Below are positions 47,182 through 56,166 of a stretch of DNA of 64,000 nucleotides, one piece after another. The position numbers and the translations under genes are program-made. The first letter of the stretch is position 1. Every line of letters begins with the position of its first letter. Source of the stretch: Dactylosporangium sucinum (lineage in GTDB: Bacteria > Actinomycetota > Actinomycetes > Mycobacteriales > Micromonosporaceae); contig NZ_BMPI01000013.1 in assembly GCF_014647515.1 (NCBI RefSeq), positions 1-64,000 of the forward strand, in the 5' to 3' direction. The notes under the pieces are model-generated. The model was not told the DNA's origin. It searched no databases and saw only the letters and a list, made by a program, of their open reading frames with translations.

Positions 47182-47363
47182 CAGGCCGCCTCCTCTTCCA
47201 GGACGGTCACAAGGGCATCGACCGCGCCGACCGGTATGAGCCGACGTGCGCCGATCTTCACGGAGCGCAGTTGCCGCGACCGGATCAGGTTGTAGAGCAT
47301 CCACTTACTGACCCTCAGCCGCGCCGCTGCCTCCGGCACTGTGAGGAGCTTGCTGGTGTCCAT
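47181..47363 (-). CDS. xis: Excisionase (Xis)
   Basis: A 60-residue HTH protein of the MerR-like excisionase family: LLTVPEAAARLRVSKWMLYNLIRSRQLRSVKIG. It directs Int toward excision. It lies 47 bp after repSA, behind palindrome 1, and overlaps int. Confidence 0.88.
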   Translation of the reverse strand: MDTSKLLTVPEAAARLRVSKWMLYNLIRSRQLRSVKIGARRLIPVGAVDALVTVLEEEAA

Positions 47364-47397
47364 CTCACTTCCTTCGCCACGCGTTCGGACACCGCGT

Positions 47398-47413
47398 TGA
47401 CACGTACGTGTCA
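47398..47413. promoter_or_regulatory. 16-bp palindrome TGACACGTACGTGTCA, copy 1
   Basis: A perfect palindrome between repSA and xis; its last three bases are the repSA stop codon. It is well placed to control xis-int. It is identical to the copies at 52569 and 59207. Confidence 0.7.
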
Positions 47414-48970
47414 GGCGGCGATGGGTGCTGCGTTGGTGGTCGACTGGCGTTGGTCGGCCAGGACCTCGCGGGCGGTGTCGGCTCGTTCGCGGGCCAGCCC
47501 TGCGGCGGTGTTGGCGAGGAGTGCGTCGCCGGTGGTGATCCAGCCGGTGGCTTCGTAGCCGAGTTGGTAGAGGATGAGTTCGGCTTGGTCGTCGGTCCAG
47601 AGGTGGGGGTAGCCGCCGGTGCGGCGCCAGATGGTGCGTTGGAGGCGGATGTGGCCGAGGGTGGCGGAGAAGCCGCGGCTCTTGGTGGCGATGTGGCCGC
47701 CGTAGCCGTATTGGTGGGCGTAGCGGCGTAGCCGCCACCAGTCGGGGTGTTCGCCGAGGTCCCAGCAGGCGCGGATGAGGCGGCCGACGTGGGTGGTGGG
47801 GTCGCCGTAGAGGTCGACGGTGAGGTCGTCGACGCGGCGCAGGGCGAGGCCGGTGACCTCGGTGCTTTTGGTGACGTATTTGGCGATGTAGCCCGCCATC
47901 TGGGTGAGGGTCATCTGCTCGCCGGGGGTGTTGACGTGTTTGATGTCGAGGCCCTTGTCGCCCCAGCCGATCCGCCAGCCTTCGCCGTTGTTGGCGGGGT
48001 GGGGTGCGGAGGTGTAGGCGGTGGTGGCGAACGCTTCGCGGACCACTCCGGCGAACATGTCGCGGGTGATCTGCGGCGGCGGGGGGACGATGGCGTCGGG
48101 GCAGTCGGGGTCGTAGCCGTCGAGGCGGATCAGAGCGTGGTAGTGGATGACGCCCCGGACCTGGAATTCGTAGACCTTGAGGTAGCGGCGGCGCAGGTCG
48201 ACGCCGTGGGCTTTGCCGAGGCGTTGCAGGAGCCGGTCTGCCTGTTGGATGGTGCGCCGCCACAGTTCGGGCGCCTCGTGGTTCCACACGACCTGGGCGC
48301 GGTGGTCGTAGCAGTCCAGGCACAGCGGTTGACCGAGGCTGCTGTCGCTGGCCTTGTGCCGTTCGGTGCAGCGCATCTGGATGCCGTGGGGGCAGGTGCG
48401 GCCGAATGGCCGGCACCGTTGGGGGCGGCAGGTGCAGCCGTCCTTGCGGCGGCAGTCGGCGGCGTGGACCTGGACCACGCGGTGATGCACCGGCCCGAAC
48501 GAGGGCGCGGTGGCGGTGACGAACAGGGCGATGTGCTCACCGAGGGGTGGCATCCCCCACCGCTCGCCCTGCAGTCCGGCTTTGACGAGGTGGTAGGCGT
48601 CGCGTCGGTACACCTCGGCGCAGGAGGGGCACACCGAGGTACGGCGGTTGCCGCACGGGGTGTAGATGGCGCCGTCGGGCATGTCGCCCGTGTCGTACGT
48701 GGCGACGCGTTCCCCGGCCTTGTCGTTGACGTGGATCTGCCCGGCCAGCCGGATCGGTCGGCGGCACGCTGCGGCGCCCCGGATGTGGTGCAGCCAGTCG
48801 GGGTACTCGTCGCTAGCCGCGCGCTCGAGCGCCGTCGCCCGGGTCAGTGCGCTGTGGCCGTGCACAGTGCCATCGCCTGTGTTGCCGGTGGCGGGGTTGG
48901 GTGCCGGTCGGGGAGACGGCACGGCCCAGGGCCAGTACTCGTCGGCGGTGTTCGTGGTCATCGTTTGCAC
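47411..48970 (-). CDS. repSA: RepSA-type replication initiator
   Basis: A 519-residue rolling-circle-type initiator of AICEs. The N-terminal zinc-binding part has CGNRRTSVCPSCAEVY, with Cys pairs near 185-230. The HUH motif is in GVIHYHALIRLDG and the catalytic Tyr motif in MAGYIAKYVTKS. It nicks the element's origin to let the excised circle replicate. It is the last gene of the large minus-strand operon. Confidence 0.9.
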   Translation of the reverse strand: MQTMTTNTADEYWPWAVPSPRPAPNPATGNTGDGTVHGHSALTRATALERAASDEYPDWLHHIRGAAACRRPIRLAGQIHVNDKAGERVATYDTGDMPDGAIYTPCGNRRTSVCPSCAEVYRRDAYHLVKAGLQGERWGMPPLGEHIALFVTATAPSFGPVHHRVVQVHAADCRRKDGCTCRPQRCRPFGRTCPHGIQMRCTERHKASDSSLGQPLCLDCYDHRAQVVWNHEAPELWRRTIQQADRLLQRLGKAHGVDLRRRYLKVYEFQVRGVIHYHALIRLDGYDPDCPDAIVPPPPQITRDMFAGVVREAFATTAYTSAPHPANNGEGWRIGWGDKGLDIKHVNTPGEQMTLTQMAGYIAKYVTKSTEVTGLALRRVDDLTVDLYGDPTTHVGRLIRACWDLGEHPDWWRLRRYAHQYGYGGHIATKSRGFSATLGHIRLQRTIWRRTGGYPHLWTDDQAELILYQLGYEATGWITTGDALLANTAAGLARERADTAREVLADQRQSTTNAAPIAA

Positions 48971-49054
48971 CTCCTGTCGGTAACGGTGTGTGGATGGCCG
49001 GCGGCTGGTGTTTGTCGACGGAGCGTGATTGCGGCTGCGGCGGAGGCTCCCGTG

Positions 49055-49082
49055 CCCGGAACCCTGGTGAGGGGGTTCCGGG
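49055..49082. other. 10-bp hairpin upstream of repSA
   Basis: CCCGGAACCC/GGGTTCCGGG with an 8-nt loop lies in the 144-bp gap between the DUF2637 gene and repSA. It could be a nick/origin structure or an attenuator; position is the only evidence. Confidence 0.45.
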
Positions 49083-49114
49083 GACGAGAGGAAGCGCCGA
49101 GACGCTTGCTTGGG

Positions 49115-49990
49115 TTAGTGGTTGGCGGTCACCGGTGCGCCGTTGTGGGCGTGGGTGATCGCGGGCTGGTCGGTGAGGTAGGTCAGCAGGTCGCGGGCGA
49201 CGGTCGTGGGGACCTTCATCCGTACGGCGAGCTGGTTTTGTGTGATCGGTTCGCCGGTCGCTTGCCGGTGGGCCGTGGCGATGACCCGTGCTCCGGGCAG
49301 CAGGTCGCGCACGTCGGGTTCCTCGATCGGCCGGGCAGGCAGCGCGGGCGTGGTGGCCGGGGCCGTCTGCGGGCTGGTGTCGTGCTGCGGCGGCTGGACC
49401 GCGCCGGGCGTGGCTTCGGTGCTGTCGGTGCTGGTGTGCTCCGGAACATCGGGTGTCGTGAGGGCAGCCGTGGGAGGGCTGGCAACCGGGAGAACCGTCG
49501 CGGGGGCAGTGTCGTGAATGGACGGTGCCGGGGCGATGGTGTCCGGTGCAGGGGCCAGCGGTTCGTGGGACGGCTTGGAGACGGAGAACACGAGCTTGGA
49601 CAGGGCGAAGAACGCCAGGGCGGGCAGTGCCGAGACGAGCCAGCCGAAGACGGTCGGGACCGCGACCGCGAGCTGCGCGGTGAGCGAGAAGCCGACAGCG
49701 ACGACGAGCAGGAACATCGGGTAGCCGATCGACGCGCCGGTTTTGCGGCGGCGGGCGATCACGATCAGCGCGGCCGTGGGGATGAGTTCGGTGATGACCG
49801 CGTTGGCCCAGCCGATCCAGTCGGCGGTATCGGCCGGGCTGTTGTCGATCGTCCAGTCGTGGACGTGGGTGAACGAGGCCGCACCGGCCATGACGCCGAC
49901 GAGCAGCACGATGACGACGAGAATGCCGTCAGTGAGCCGTTCGGTGCCGCGCTTGGCGGCGGGCCGGGCAGTGGTGTGGTTGGTGGTCAT
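49115..49990 (-). CDS. DUF2637-type membrane protein of the AICE
   Basis: A 291-residue protein with four hydrophobic helices in the first 135 residues (LTDGILVVIVLLVGVMAGAA and others). A Pro/Thr-rich linker follows, then a C-terminal winged-helix-like segment (ITQNQLAVRMKVPTTVARDLLTYL). DUF2637 proteins are regular AICE passengers, thought to act in transfer or spread. Its ATG overlaps the upstream stop (ATGA). Confidence 0.75.
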   Translation of the reverse strand: MTTNHTTARPAAKRGTERLTDGILVVIVLLVGVMAGAASFTHVHDWTIDNSPADTADWIGWANAVITELIPTAALIVIARRRKTGASIGYPMFLLVVAVGFSLTAQLAVAVPTVFGWLVSALPALAFFALSKLVFSVSKPSHEPLAPAPDTIAPAPSIHDTAPATVLPVASPPTAALTTPDVPEHTSTDSTEATPGAVQPPQHDTSPQTAPATTPALPARPIEEPDVRDLLPGARVIATAHRQATGEPITQNQLAVRMKVPTTVARDLLTYLTDQPAITHAHNGAPVTANH

Positions 49991-50238
49991 GGCGTCACCG
50001 CACTGGTGACGCTGGCGGCCTGGTCGTCGGCGCCGAGCGCGTGGAGGCGGGCGGCGATGACCTGTAGGTCGGCCTCGATGGCGTGCACCCGCTCGATGAC
50101 CTCTTCGGTCGCGGACTCGATGCCCCAGGCGATCAGGATGCTGTTCGCGCTGGTGACTTTGGCCTGCTCAGTGCGGAGCCCATCGATGGTGAGGGCGATG
50201 CGCCGGATCTCGTCGGCGTTGGTGCGGTAGGGGTTCAT
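49987..50238 (-). CDS. Small coiled-coil AICE protein (83 aa)
   Basis: An 83-residue protein starting MNPYRTNADEIRRIALTIDG, mainly helical with heptad-like spacing. It overlaps both neighbours (TGATG and ATGA). Its function is unknown; it probably belongs to the transfer/replication operon. Confidence 0.65.
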   Translation of the reverse strand: MNPYRTNADEIRRIALTIDGLRTEQAKVTSANSILIAWGIESATEEVIERVHAIEADLQVIAARLHALGADDQAASVTSAVTP

Positions 50239-50501
50239 CAGAAGCCCTCCCCGATCCGGATGAGGACGATGACGCCCGTGCAGGCCGGGCAGAAGATTGC
50301 GTGGTAGCCGCGAGCGGCCATGAGGTCGGCGAACTGCGGCATGCAGTCGGCGTCGGTCGGGAACACGGCCCCGCCGCACGAGTCGCAGTGCGGCTGTGTC
50401 GGGCAGAACTGCATGACCGGTCCGAGGACCGGGTCGATCCCGCAGGGCGCGAAGCCCTCGATGCACAGCGGGCAGTCGTGTTCGACGCTGACGGTCGCCA
50501 T
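50238..50501 (-). CDS. Small zinc-ribbon AICE protein (87 aa)
   Basis: An 87-residue protein with three Cys pairs (CPLC, CPTQPHCDSC, CPAC), indicating one or two bound zinc ions. ATG 50501 overlaps the upstream stop (TGATG); a GTG lies one codon earlier. No family is recognised. Confidence 0.65.
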   Translation of the reverse strand: MATVSVEHDCPLCIEGFAPCGIDPVLGPVMQFCPTQPHCDSCGGAVFPTDADCMPQFADLMAARGYHAIFCPACTGVIVLIRIGEGF

Positions 50502-50737
50502 CACGCACCACCGGTGGTGGCGTTGGCCTGCTCCGTCATGCGGCGCAGCCCGATCGTGATGAGGTCGTTGACGATTGTGCGGACCTGGTCCTTGCCGATC
50601 TCGTCGGCGAGCAGGTTGAGCACTGCGACGGCCATGTCACCGTTGCGGGCGCCGAGCGCGGCGGCCAGCGCCGAGAACAGCGTTTTGACGTAGTCGATGT
50701 TCGGCGTCTTGTCAGCAGAGGGGTTCAGGTTCGTCAT
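50501..50737 (-). CDS. Small helical AICE protein (78 aa)
   Basis: A 78-residue protein, [20 protein letters not shown], predicted all-helical. It is coupled to the Nudix gene upstream (ATGA) and the zinc-ribbon gene downstream. Its function is unknown. Confidence 0.6.
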   Translation of the reverse strand: MTNLNPSADKTPNIDYVKTLFSALAAALGARNGDMAVAVLNLLADEIGKDQVRTIVNDLITIGLRRMTEQANATTGGA

Positions 50738-51438
50738 GCGGCACCTCCAGTGGTGTCGTTGGCCGGGGTGGCGAGCGCGTCGGTGAGCATCTGCCGGTGG
50801 GCGGGGAAGACTTCGCCGTCGTAGAAGGTGTGCAGGGCGGCCATGAGGTCGTCGTAGGTGTTGGCGGGCAGCCATTCGGCTGCGGCAGCGTCGTCGTTGC
50901 CGTTGACGGGAGGGAACTCCCACAAGGCGTCGTAGGTGCCGAGGTTGACCGTCGCGAGGACGGTGACCATCCACGCCTCGTCGCTGGCGCGGGGGTCCGG
51001 AACGTATCGGGGTGCCGAGATCTGCCAGTCGGCGTCGTCGGTGAGTTGGAGGCCGGTCTCTTCCCGCAGTTCGCGGCGTGCGGCGTCGGCGGGGTTTTCG
51101 CCGGGGTCGACGTGGCCGCCGGGCAGTGCCCAGCCGTGGCCGTCGCTGCGTTCGATGAGGACGATCCAGCGCATGCCGGTGCTGTCCTTGGCGGTCACGA
51201 GCGCGTCAGCGGCGAGGGCTTCGCCCCAGTGGCCCAGCTCGTTACGGCCGTAGCGGATGCCGGTCTGCTCGCACGGGTTGACCGGGCGGCCGTCGATGAC
51301 CTGGAAGGGGATGGCGGCCGAAGCCTGCCGGGTGACCCAGTCGATGCGGGTCGGGTCGGTTTCGGGGTCGGCCCAGCCCTGTTCGACGCCGATGGTGAAC
51401 ACGTCGGGGTGGGTGTACTCGCGGTCAGTGGGGTTCAT
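50734..51438 (-). CDS. Nudix hydrolase of the AICE
   Basis: A 234-residue Nudix enzyme. The Nudix box reads [20 protein letters not shown] followed by TGL, matching Gx5Ex7REUxEExGU exactly. An N-terminal extension of about 85 residues is typical of AICE Nudix proteins. These are regular AICE genes, proposed to modulate nucleotide signals; the substrate is unknown. It overlaps both neighbours by 4 bp. Confidence 0.85.
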   Translation of the reverse strand: MNPTDREYTHPDVFTIGVEQGWADPETDPTRIDWVTRQASAAIPFQVIDGRPVNPCEQTGIRYGRNELGHWGEALAADALVTAKDSTGMRWIVLIERSDGHGWALPGGHVDPGENPADAARRELREETGLQLTDDADWQISAPRYVPDPRASDEAWMVTVLATVNLGTYDALWEFPPVNGNDDAAAAEWLPANTYDDLMAALHTFYDGEVFPAHRQMLTDALATPANDTTGGAA

Positions 51439-52616
51439 GAGGCACCTCCGGGTGCGCAGTCGAGGCACTCGCCGAGCGAGCGGGGGATGACGTAGGGCTT
51501 GATCTGGCCGCAGGTGGTGCAGGTGCGGCGCACGCGCATGGCCTTGTCGAGCGCTTCGCGCTGGGCCGGGGTGGCTTCCCGCTTCGGGAGTGCGCGGTCG
51601 ATGCGGTAGAGGTAGGCGCGGCGCTTGCCGCGTCGCCACAGGATTTGCGCGGCGATGTCCTGCCCGCCGGGCCGTAGCCCTTGGGCGCGCAGTTGCCGGA
51701 TGGTGGCGAGCCCGTCGGGGGCGAACTTGAACGGGTAGGTCGGCAGCCCGTATTTGGCGCCGGTCGGGTCGTAGAAGACCATCAGGTCATCGCCTTCCGT
51801 TTCGGCACCGTCGCCGGTGTCGTCGTCCTGGTCCTCGTGGTCGTTGCCGCCGGTGGCGGTGCCGGGGATCGGGTTCGCGGCGGTGTATTCGTCGCGGTCG
51901 GTGTCCTCGGGCAGGAACCAGGCAGTGCAGAGCGGGCAGAAGATGCCGCCGGCGTCGAACACGGCCACGCTGACGCGCAGCTTGCGGGGGCATTCGCACT
52001 CGCAGGAGACGCCGTTGTTGTTGTTCGTGCGGGTCTTGCCCTCACTGGGTTCGTCCGGGTGCCGGTACGTGCTGCGCAGTGCAGCACCGAGCGGGCCGAT
52101 GACCGGCGCGTAGCGTTGCCGGGCGATGTCGGTCAGGGTGCACGGGGAGAAGCCGAGCTTGTCGTCTTTCTCGGTCGTCATGCCAAGCTCGGCGGCGAGT
52201 TTCGCGAACTGCTTGTTGTGCCAGCGCCCCTGACGGGACGTGTCCTGAATGCCACGCGTGAACGCGAGGCCGTGAGCCGCCTCGTGCAGCAGGGTGGTGA
52301 ACACCTTGGCTGGGTCGCGGGACAGGCCCTCACCGGACACCATCACCTCGGGCAGCCGGTCGGTACCGGACTGCCAGCGGTGCGAGTCGAAGTGGCCGTA
52401 GGTGAGACGCTGGTTCGCCTTCTTCGGCGAGCCGTCCCCAACCACGAGCACCACAGCGGGCACCTCAGGGTGCTGACGGCGAATCGCCGCCCACGCGCCC
52501 TCCAAAGCGGCAACGAGCGTCGCAGCGGAGAACCCGGCATCAGGCGACCCGGCAGGATCGGCAGGAGTTGACACGTACGTGTCAGCCGGGGTCCGGAAGA
52601 GCGGCTCGACGGTCAT
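51435..52616 (-). CDS. SprT-like metallopeptidase fused to an AICE zinc-binding domain
   Basis: A 393-residue protein. The N-terminal part (about 30-200) has the zinc-protease motif [11 protein letters not shown] (HExxH) and [16 protein letters not shown], as in SprT-like/WSS1-type domains. The middle has CECECPRKL and CPLC metal pairs and an acidic linker. The C-terminal 120 residues ([20 protein letters not shown], then [21 protein letters not shown] and CTTCGQ..CLDC) resemble the RRQRL-motif zinc-binding proteins that AICEs usually encode separately. Palindrome copy 2 lies in its codons 12-16. Confidence 0.7.
   Translation of the reverse strand: MTVEPLFRTPADTYVSTPADPAGSPDAGFSAATLVAALEGAWAAIRRQHPEVPAVVLVVGDGSPKKANQRLTYGHFDSHRWQSGTDRLPEVMVSGEGLSRDPAKVFTTLLHEAAHGLAFTRGIQDTSRQGRWHNKQFAKLAAELGMTTEKDDKLGFSPCTLTDIARQRYAPVIGPLGAALRSTYRHPDEPSEGKTRTNNNNGVSCECECPRKLRVSVAVFDAGGIFCPLCTAWFLPEDTDRDEYTAANPIPGTATGGNDHEDQDDDTGDGAETEGDDLMVFYDPTGAKYGLPTYPFKFAPDGLATIRQLRAQGLRPGGQDIAAQILWRRGKRRAYLYRIDRALPKREATPAQREALDKAMRVRRTCTTCGQIKPYVIPRSLGECLDCAPGGAS
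52569..52584. promoter_or_regulatory. 16-bp palindrome TGACACGTACGTGTCA, copy 2
   Basis: Identical to copies 1 and 4 but located inside the 5' coding part of the SprT-like gene, where it encodes DTYVS. It could be an internal operator or roadblock in the long operon. Confidence 0.6.
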
Positions 52617-53332
52617 GCGGCACCGCCGGTGCTGAGGACTTCCTCGTCGCCGGTGTAGTTGTCCCAGCACCGCTCCATCGCGTCATCGGGGCAGTACTCG
52701 TCCGGACCACAGGTCCGGCAGCCATAGCCGAGCGGCACCACGGTATGGGTGTCCTCCACAGGCTCGTCTCCCAGACCAGCGAAGTCGGGCTCGTTCTCCA
52801 CGTCGAGCCGCCAGTCGGCGACGTCGGCGTCCGTCCACTCGGACGGGTGCTTGGTGGAGATGGCGACCGCGGCCGCAAGGCGGGCCTGTTGCTGGTCCCA
52901 GTCGTCGGCGGCGTCGTTGAGCGCCGTGATGACGTCGTCGCGGGTGCGGGTGGGGTCGTCCTGCCAGGCGAAGAGCAGGTCACCCGGGGCGATGATGTGC
53001 TGCGCCGGGATGAAGGCGCGGCGCAGACCGAGGTGGTCCTCAACAGCGTCGAGGGCGGCCAGCCACAGGTGGTATGCCTCGCCGTCGAGCAGCGGGGCGT
53101 TGGCCACGTCGAAGACGTCGACGCGGTGGCCGTAGACAGCCATGATGAGAGCGCCGTCAGCCGACGCGGCCGGGAAGATGTCTTCGGTGGCGAAGAACCG
53201 GCCCTGATGCCAGCCGTGACGCTGGAGGTAGAGGGCGGCGCCACGCAGGCAGTCAGACGGCGTGACACCGTCGAGCGTGGTCGCGTCAGCGGCCTCGGTG
53301 GGCTCGCTGGCCAGGATTTGGGTAGGGTGCAT
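52613..53332 (-). CDS. DUF6197-like AICE protein (239 aa)
   Basis: A 239-residue protein whose first 150 residues (DCLRGAALYLQRHGWHQGRFFATEDIFPAASADGALIMAV) resemble the DUF6197 family of actinobacterial mobile elements. The C-terminus has CRTCGPDEYC. ATG 53332 is preferred over GTG 53341 because AAAGGA is then about 10 bases upstream. Its function is unknown. Confidence 0.6.
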   Translation of the reverse strand: MHPTQILASEPTEAADATTLDGVTPSDCLRGAALYLQRHGWHQGRFFATEDIFPAASADGALIMAVYGHRVDVFDVANAPLLDGEAYHLWLAALDAVEDHLGLRRAFIPAQHIIAPGDLLFAWQDDPTRTRDDVITALNDAADDWDQQQARLAAAVAISTKHPSEWTDADVADWRLDVENEPDFAGLGDEPVEDTHTVVPLGYGCRTCGPDEYCPDDAMERCWDNYTGDEEVLSTGGAA

Positions 53333-53446
53333 GAACGCCACGTCCTTTCGTGGGCGGTGGTGGGGTCGGCGGGACCGGTTCGCTTTCCTAGGGCTTGTGC
53401 CGGTTCCGTCGACTGCCTATGTGGTTGTGCAGTGGTGCCGTGAGCG

Positions 53447-53734
53447 TCAGGCCGCGCGGCGGCCGATGTGCCGGAAGTAGCGCAGCAGGTGATACAGCTC
53501 GGTCAGCGCTGTGTGTAGTTGCCGCCGGGCGGCGGGTTCCTCGCTGGCGAGGGGGACGTTGAGCCGGATCTCGGCGTATTGGCGGCCGTCCGCGGTCTGT
53601 GCGCGGGTCATGACGAGGCTGCCGAGGCCGGGGTGGTTGGCCCGGTACGGCTCGCTGCGGTGCTCGGTGGCGCCGCAGGAGTGGTTGCGTGCACACCACG
53701 TGGTGTGCTGCCGGGCCATGGCACGGGTGTTCAT
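53447..53734 (-). CDS. Small AICE protein downstream of the transfer ATPase (95 aa)
   Basis: A 95-residue protein with an N-terminal HxxxxxxxC-rich segment (HTTWCARNHSCGATEH) and a helical C-terminus (LHTALTELYHLLRYFRHIG). Its ATG overlaps the stop of the FtsK-type gene (ATGA). Its role is unknown; a link to transfer or spread is inferred from position. Confidence 0.6.
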   Translation of the reverse strand: MNTRAMARQHTTWCARNHSCGATEHRSEPYRANHPGLGSLVMTRAQTADGRQYAEIRLNVPLASEEPAARRQLHTALTELYHLLRYFRHIGRRAA

Positions 53735-54645
53735 GACGCCTCCTTGAGCCGTTCCTTGTGGCGCTGCCGCAGGAGCACGGCGTAGTCGGCCAGGCGGATG
53801 ATGTCGGTGTCGGTGAGGTAGGCCGCCTTGACCAGTTGCGGGATGCCGCCCTCAGCGATGAGGAACCCGGCGCCCTGGTTGGACGGGTCGACGGTGTTGG
53901 ACGAGTAGCCGCGAGCGGCCCAGCCGTGCCCGAGCACGATGTCCGATGACACGTCGGTGGTGCATCGGCCGGCAAACCGCCAGGCGAACAGATCCCGCAG
54001 GCTGGTCGGGATGATGTCGGAGGAGGGTCGTTGCGTCGCCGCAGCGACGATGATGCCGACCGCCCGGCCGCGCGAGACGATGTCGCGGACCAGCGCGGAG
54101 AACAACTCCCGTTGCTCTTTCGTGCCGAGCGTTGCGGAGAACAACGCGATTTCATCGATCGCGGCGAGGATCTGGCCGAACTGGTCGTCGCGGCCGATCT
54201 TCCGCCGCCGGTGGGACAGCAGGTAGCCGTATCGGTTGTCCATCACCGTTTGCAGCCGTTGCAGCGTGCGGATGGCGAGGTCGATGTCAGGGCCGACGAA
54301 CACGTCGGCGGCGTCACGCCACAGGCCGAGTTCGACCTGTTTGCCGTCGAGCAGGCACAGCCGCACATCCGGCGACAACGCCGCGTGCCCGACGATCGTG
54401 TTGAGCAGGCTCGACTTACCCGCGCCCGGTTCGCCACCGATCAGGATGTTGCGGAAGATCATCGGCAGGTGGACCGGTTGACCGAACTCGTCGATGCCCA
54501 GAAAGATCGGGTCGAAGATTGACAGTGTGCGCCCGCTCGAACCCTCGTCCGACACGCGCGCCGTGAAGAGGTTCATCGGGTCTCCTAGGGAGAAAGACGC
54601 GCGGGCGAAGGCGTCCACGGTGGACATGACGCCCGCGCTGTCCAT
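53731..54645 (-). CDS. traSA: FtsK/SpoIIIE-type conjugal transfer ATPase (TraSA-like)
   Basis: A 304-residue DNA translocase that moves double-stranded element DNA between mycelia. Walker A is ILIGGEPGAGKSSLLNTIVG, Walker B is ILAAIDEIALF, and the FtsK arginine region AATQRPSSDIIPTSLRD is present. Its length matches pSAM2-type TraSA. It couples to the membrane gene upstream (TGATG). An internal ATG at 54576 with a strong AGGAG site is an alternative start giving 281 residues. Confidence 0.88.
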   Translation of the reverse strand: MDSAGVMSTVDAFARASFSLGDPMNLFTARVSDEGSSGRTLSIFDPIFLGIDEFGQPVHLPMIFRNILIGGEPGAGKSSLLNTIVGHAALSPDVRLCLLDGKQVELGLWRDAADVFVGPDIDLAIRTLQRLQTVMDNRYGYLLSHRRRKIGRDDQFGQILAAIDEIALFSATLGTKEQRELFSALVRDIVSRGRAVGIIVAAATQRPSSDIIPTSLRDLFAWRFAGRCTTDVSSDIVLGHGWAARGYSSNTVDPSNQGAGFLIAEGGIPQLVKAAYLTDTDIIRLADYAVLLRQRHKERLKEAS

Positions 54646-55586
54646 CAGGCGTAGTCGGAGTTGTCAGACCCGGAGAAGACCGGGCTGTCCGGCGAAGAGG
54701 TACCGCGCGGCTTGCGCGTGCCGGGGGTCTTGACGGTGGCCGGAATGTCCGGCACGTCGTCCAGATCGAGGCCGACCGGCGGGGTCGCCGGTGACGTCGG
54801 TGCGTTGCCTTCGAAGTCGTCGGGCAGGTAGTCCGGCAACGGCGAGGCGATCGTGTCGGCTAGGGGTTCGCGGCGGGTGATGTCGAAGCGCACGAGCGCG
54901 GCGTAGCGAGACGACGCGCGAGCGACCCGGACCTCACTGGCCCAGCACTCGACCGCGAGGATCTGGACCTGGCCCTCGTCCTCGAACGTCTTGAGCGACA
55001 GGCCACCACGCAGCCACACCCACACCCGCTCACCAGCCGGTGTCGGCCTGGCCCACAGGATCAGCGGGAACGACTCCCGGCCCCTCGTCTTCACGAACGC
55101 CGAGAAGCAGACCCGCAGCCGGTGACGGACCACCAGGCACCACCACCAGCCGATCACTGCCCGGCGCAGCGGACCGACAGCCGCGGGAACCCCCACGACC
55201 ACGCCCACCACGAGCAGCGACACGACCAGGTTCGCGGCGTCCATCAACGTGGTCCAGCCCCACAGCAGCAGACCGGACACGCCGATCTCCGGCAGCCAGT
55301 GCCAGAACACCCGCAGCACCGGCCAGGCGACGATCAGCGCGAACGCGACCGCGCCACACACGGCGCCGATGAGCGCGCCGAGCAGGAACCCGGCGATGGG
55401 CGGCAGGTACGACGAGGCGATCACACCGGCCAGCAGACCGACGACACCCGTCACCACCCAGAACGCGATGATGGCCCGACGCCGATACGTCCGGGCAACC
55501 GGAGCCTCAATGATCGTGATGTCGTTACGCCCGCCGAACATGCGGGACAGTGGCCGGCCAGACTGCCGACCCGTAGACTTGGACAT
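54645..55586 (-). CDS. Membrane partner of the transfer ATPase
   Basis: A 313-residue protein with about four to five TM helices (residues 35-165, RRRAIIAFWVVTGVVGLLAG and others). A soluble C-terminal domain follows (SLKTFEDEGQVQILAVECWA), ending in a Pro/Ser-rich tail. In larger actinomycete Tra proteins such helices and the ATPase are on one chain; here they are two genes. GGAGG precedes the ATG. It is the first gene of the long operon after palindrome 3. Confidence 0.7.
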   Translation of the reverse strand: MSKSTGRQSGRPLSRMFGGRNDITIIEAPVARTYRRRAIIAFWVVTGVVGLLAGVIASSYLPPIAGFLLGALIGAVCGAVAFALIVAWPVLRVFWHWLPEIGVSGLLLWGWTTLMDAANLVVSLLVVGVVVGVPAAVGPLRRAVIGWWWCLVVRHRLRVCFSAFVKTRGRESFPLILWARPTPAGERVWVWLRGGLSLKTFEDEGQVQILAVECWASEVRVARASSRYAALVRFDITRREPLADTIASPLPDYLPDDFEGNAPTSPATPPVGLDLDDVPDIPATVKTPGTRKPRGTSSPDSPVFSGSDNSDYA

Positions 55587-55693
55587 GACAGGTCCTCCCT
55601 TGAGCAAGGGCAGAGGGCTTGTTGCAGGAGAGGGACCCGGGGTCGCAGCAGACGCCAATCAACTGGCGACCCCTGGTCCACTCGACGAAGTGT

Positions 55694-55709
55694 TGACACC
55701 TACGTGTCA
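55694..55709. promoter_or_regulatory. 16-bp palindrome, copy 3 (TGACACCTACGTGTCA)
   Basis: One-base variant of the palindrome in the 134-bp gap between the SCO3933-like gene and the transfer operon. It is well placed to control the transfer-replication operon. The TTGACA at its edge may overlap a -35 box. Confidence 0.65.
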
Positions 55710-55720
55710 ACCGAGCGCCG

Positions 55721-56047
55721 TTACGCGGACGGCACCAGCGACTTGAGCGAGTCGGCGCGGAACGCGACACCCGAGCGCAGCTTGCCGTCGTCCAGGTTCG
55801 ACCACGGCAGCGCGACCAGGGCCACCGGCAGCACCGTCTGACCAACCGACACCTGCGGCCGGTCCTCCGACACCACCGTCACGTTCAGCACCTCCGCGCC
55901 GTTCTCATCGAGGGCCATCATCTGAACCGACCACATCGGCAGGTTCGACGACCGCTCGAACCGCTGCTGCCGCTTCTGGTCCAGCTTCGGCTCCGGGTTC
56001 TTCGTCACCGTGAACTGCACGGCATCCGTGTTCACCAACAGACGCAT
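55721..56047 (-). CDS. SCO3933-family regulatory protein
   Basis: A 108-residue protein (MRLLVNTDAVQFTVTKNPEP) with a beta-rich OB/ssDNA-binding-like pattern (WSVQMMALDENGAEVLNVTVVSEDRPQVSVGQTVLPVALVALPWSN). It matches the small SCO3933-type proteins found beside tra genes of AICEs. GGGGAGGA precedes the ATG. It is divergent from the GntR gene and shares its operators. Confidence 0.7.
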   Translation of the reverse strand: MRLLVNTDAVQFTVTKNPEPKLDQKRQQRFERSSNLPMWSVQMMALDENGAEVLNVTVVSEDRPQVSVGQTVLPVALVALPWSNLDDGKLRSGVAFRADSLKSLVPSA

Positions 56048-56108
56048 GGCGTCCTCCCCTGATCTGCGGCCCGCAGGCCAGCCGGTGGCGACGGTCGCCA
56101 CCAAGTTT

Positions 56109-56130
56109 GTGAGTTTGCATACGAACTCAC
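56109..56130. promoter_or_regulatory. GntR operator candidate 1
   Basis: A 22-bp near-perfect palindrome GTGAGTTTGCATACGAACTCAC between the two divergent regulators. It shares GTTTGC(A/G)TAC with the second palindrome at 56167. Confidence 0.7.
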
Positions 56131-56166
56131 GAATCGAAGATACGACATCTAGGGAGGCGCCACAAG

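Noticed and set aside
53731..55586. Frameshifted single Tra protein
   Set aside because: The membrane protein and ATPase genes are joined by a normal TGATG overlap, and each has its own ribosome site. The ATPase has normal TraSA length, so two genes are more likely than a frameshift.
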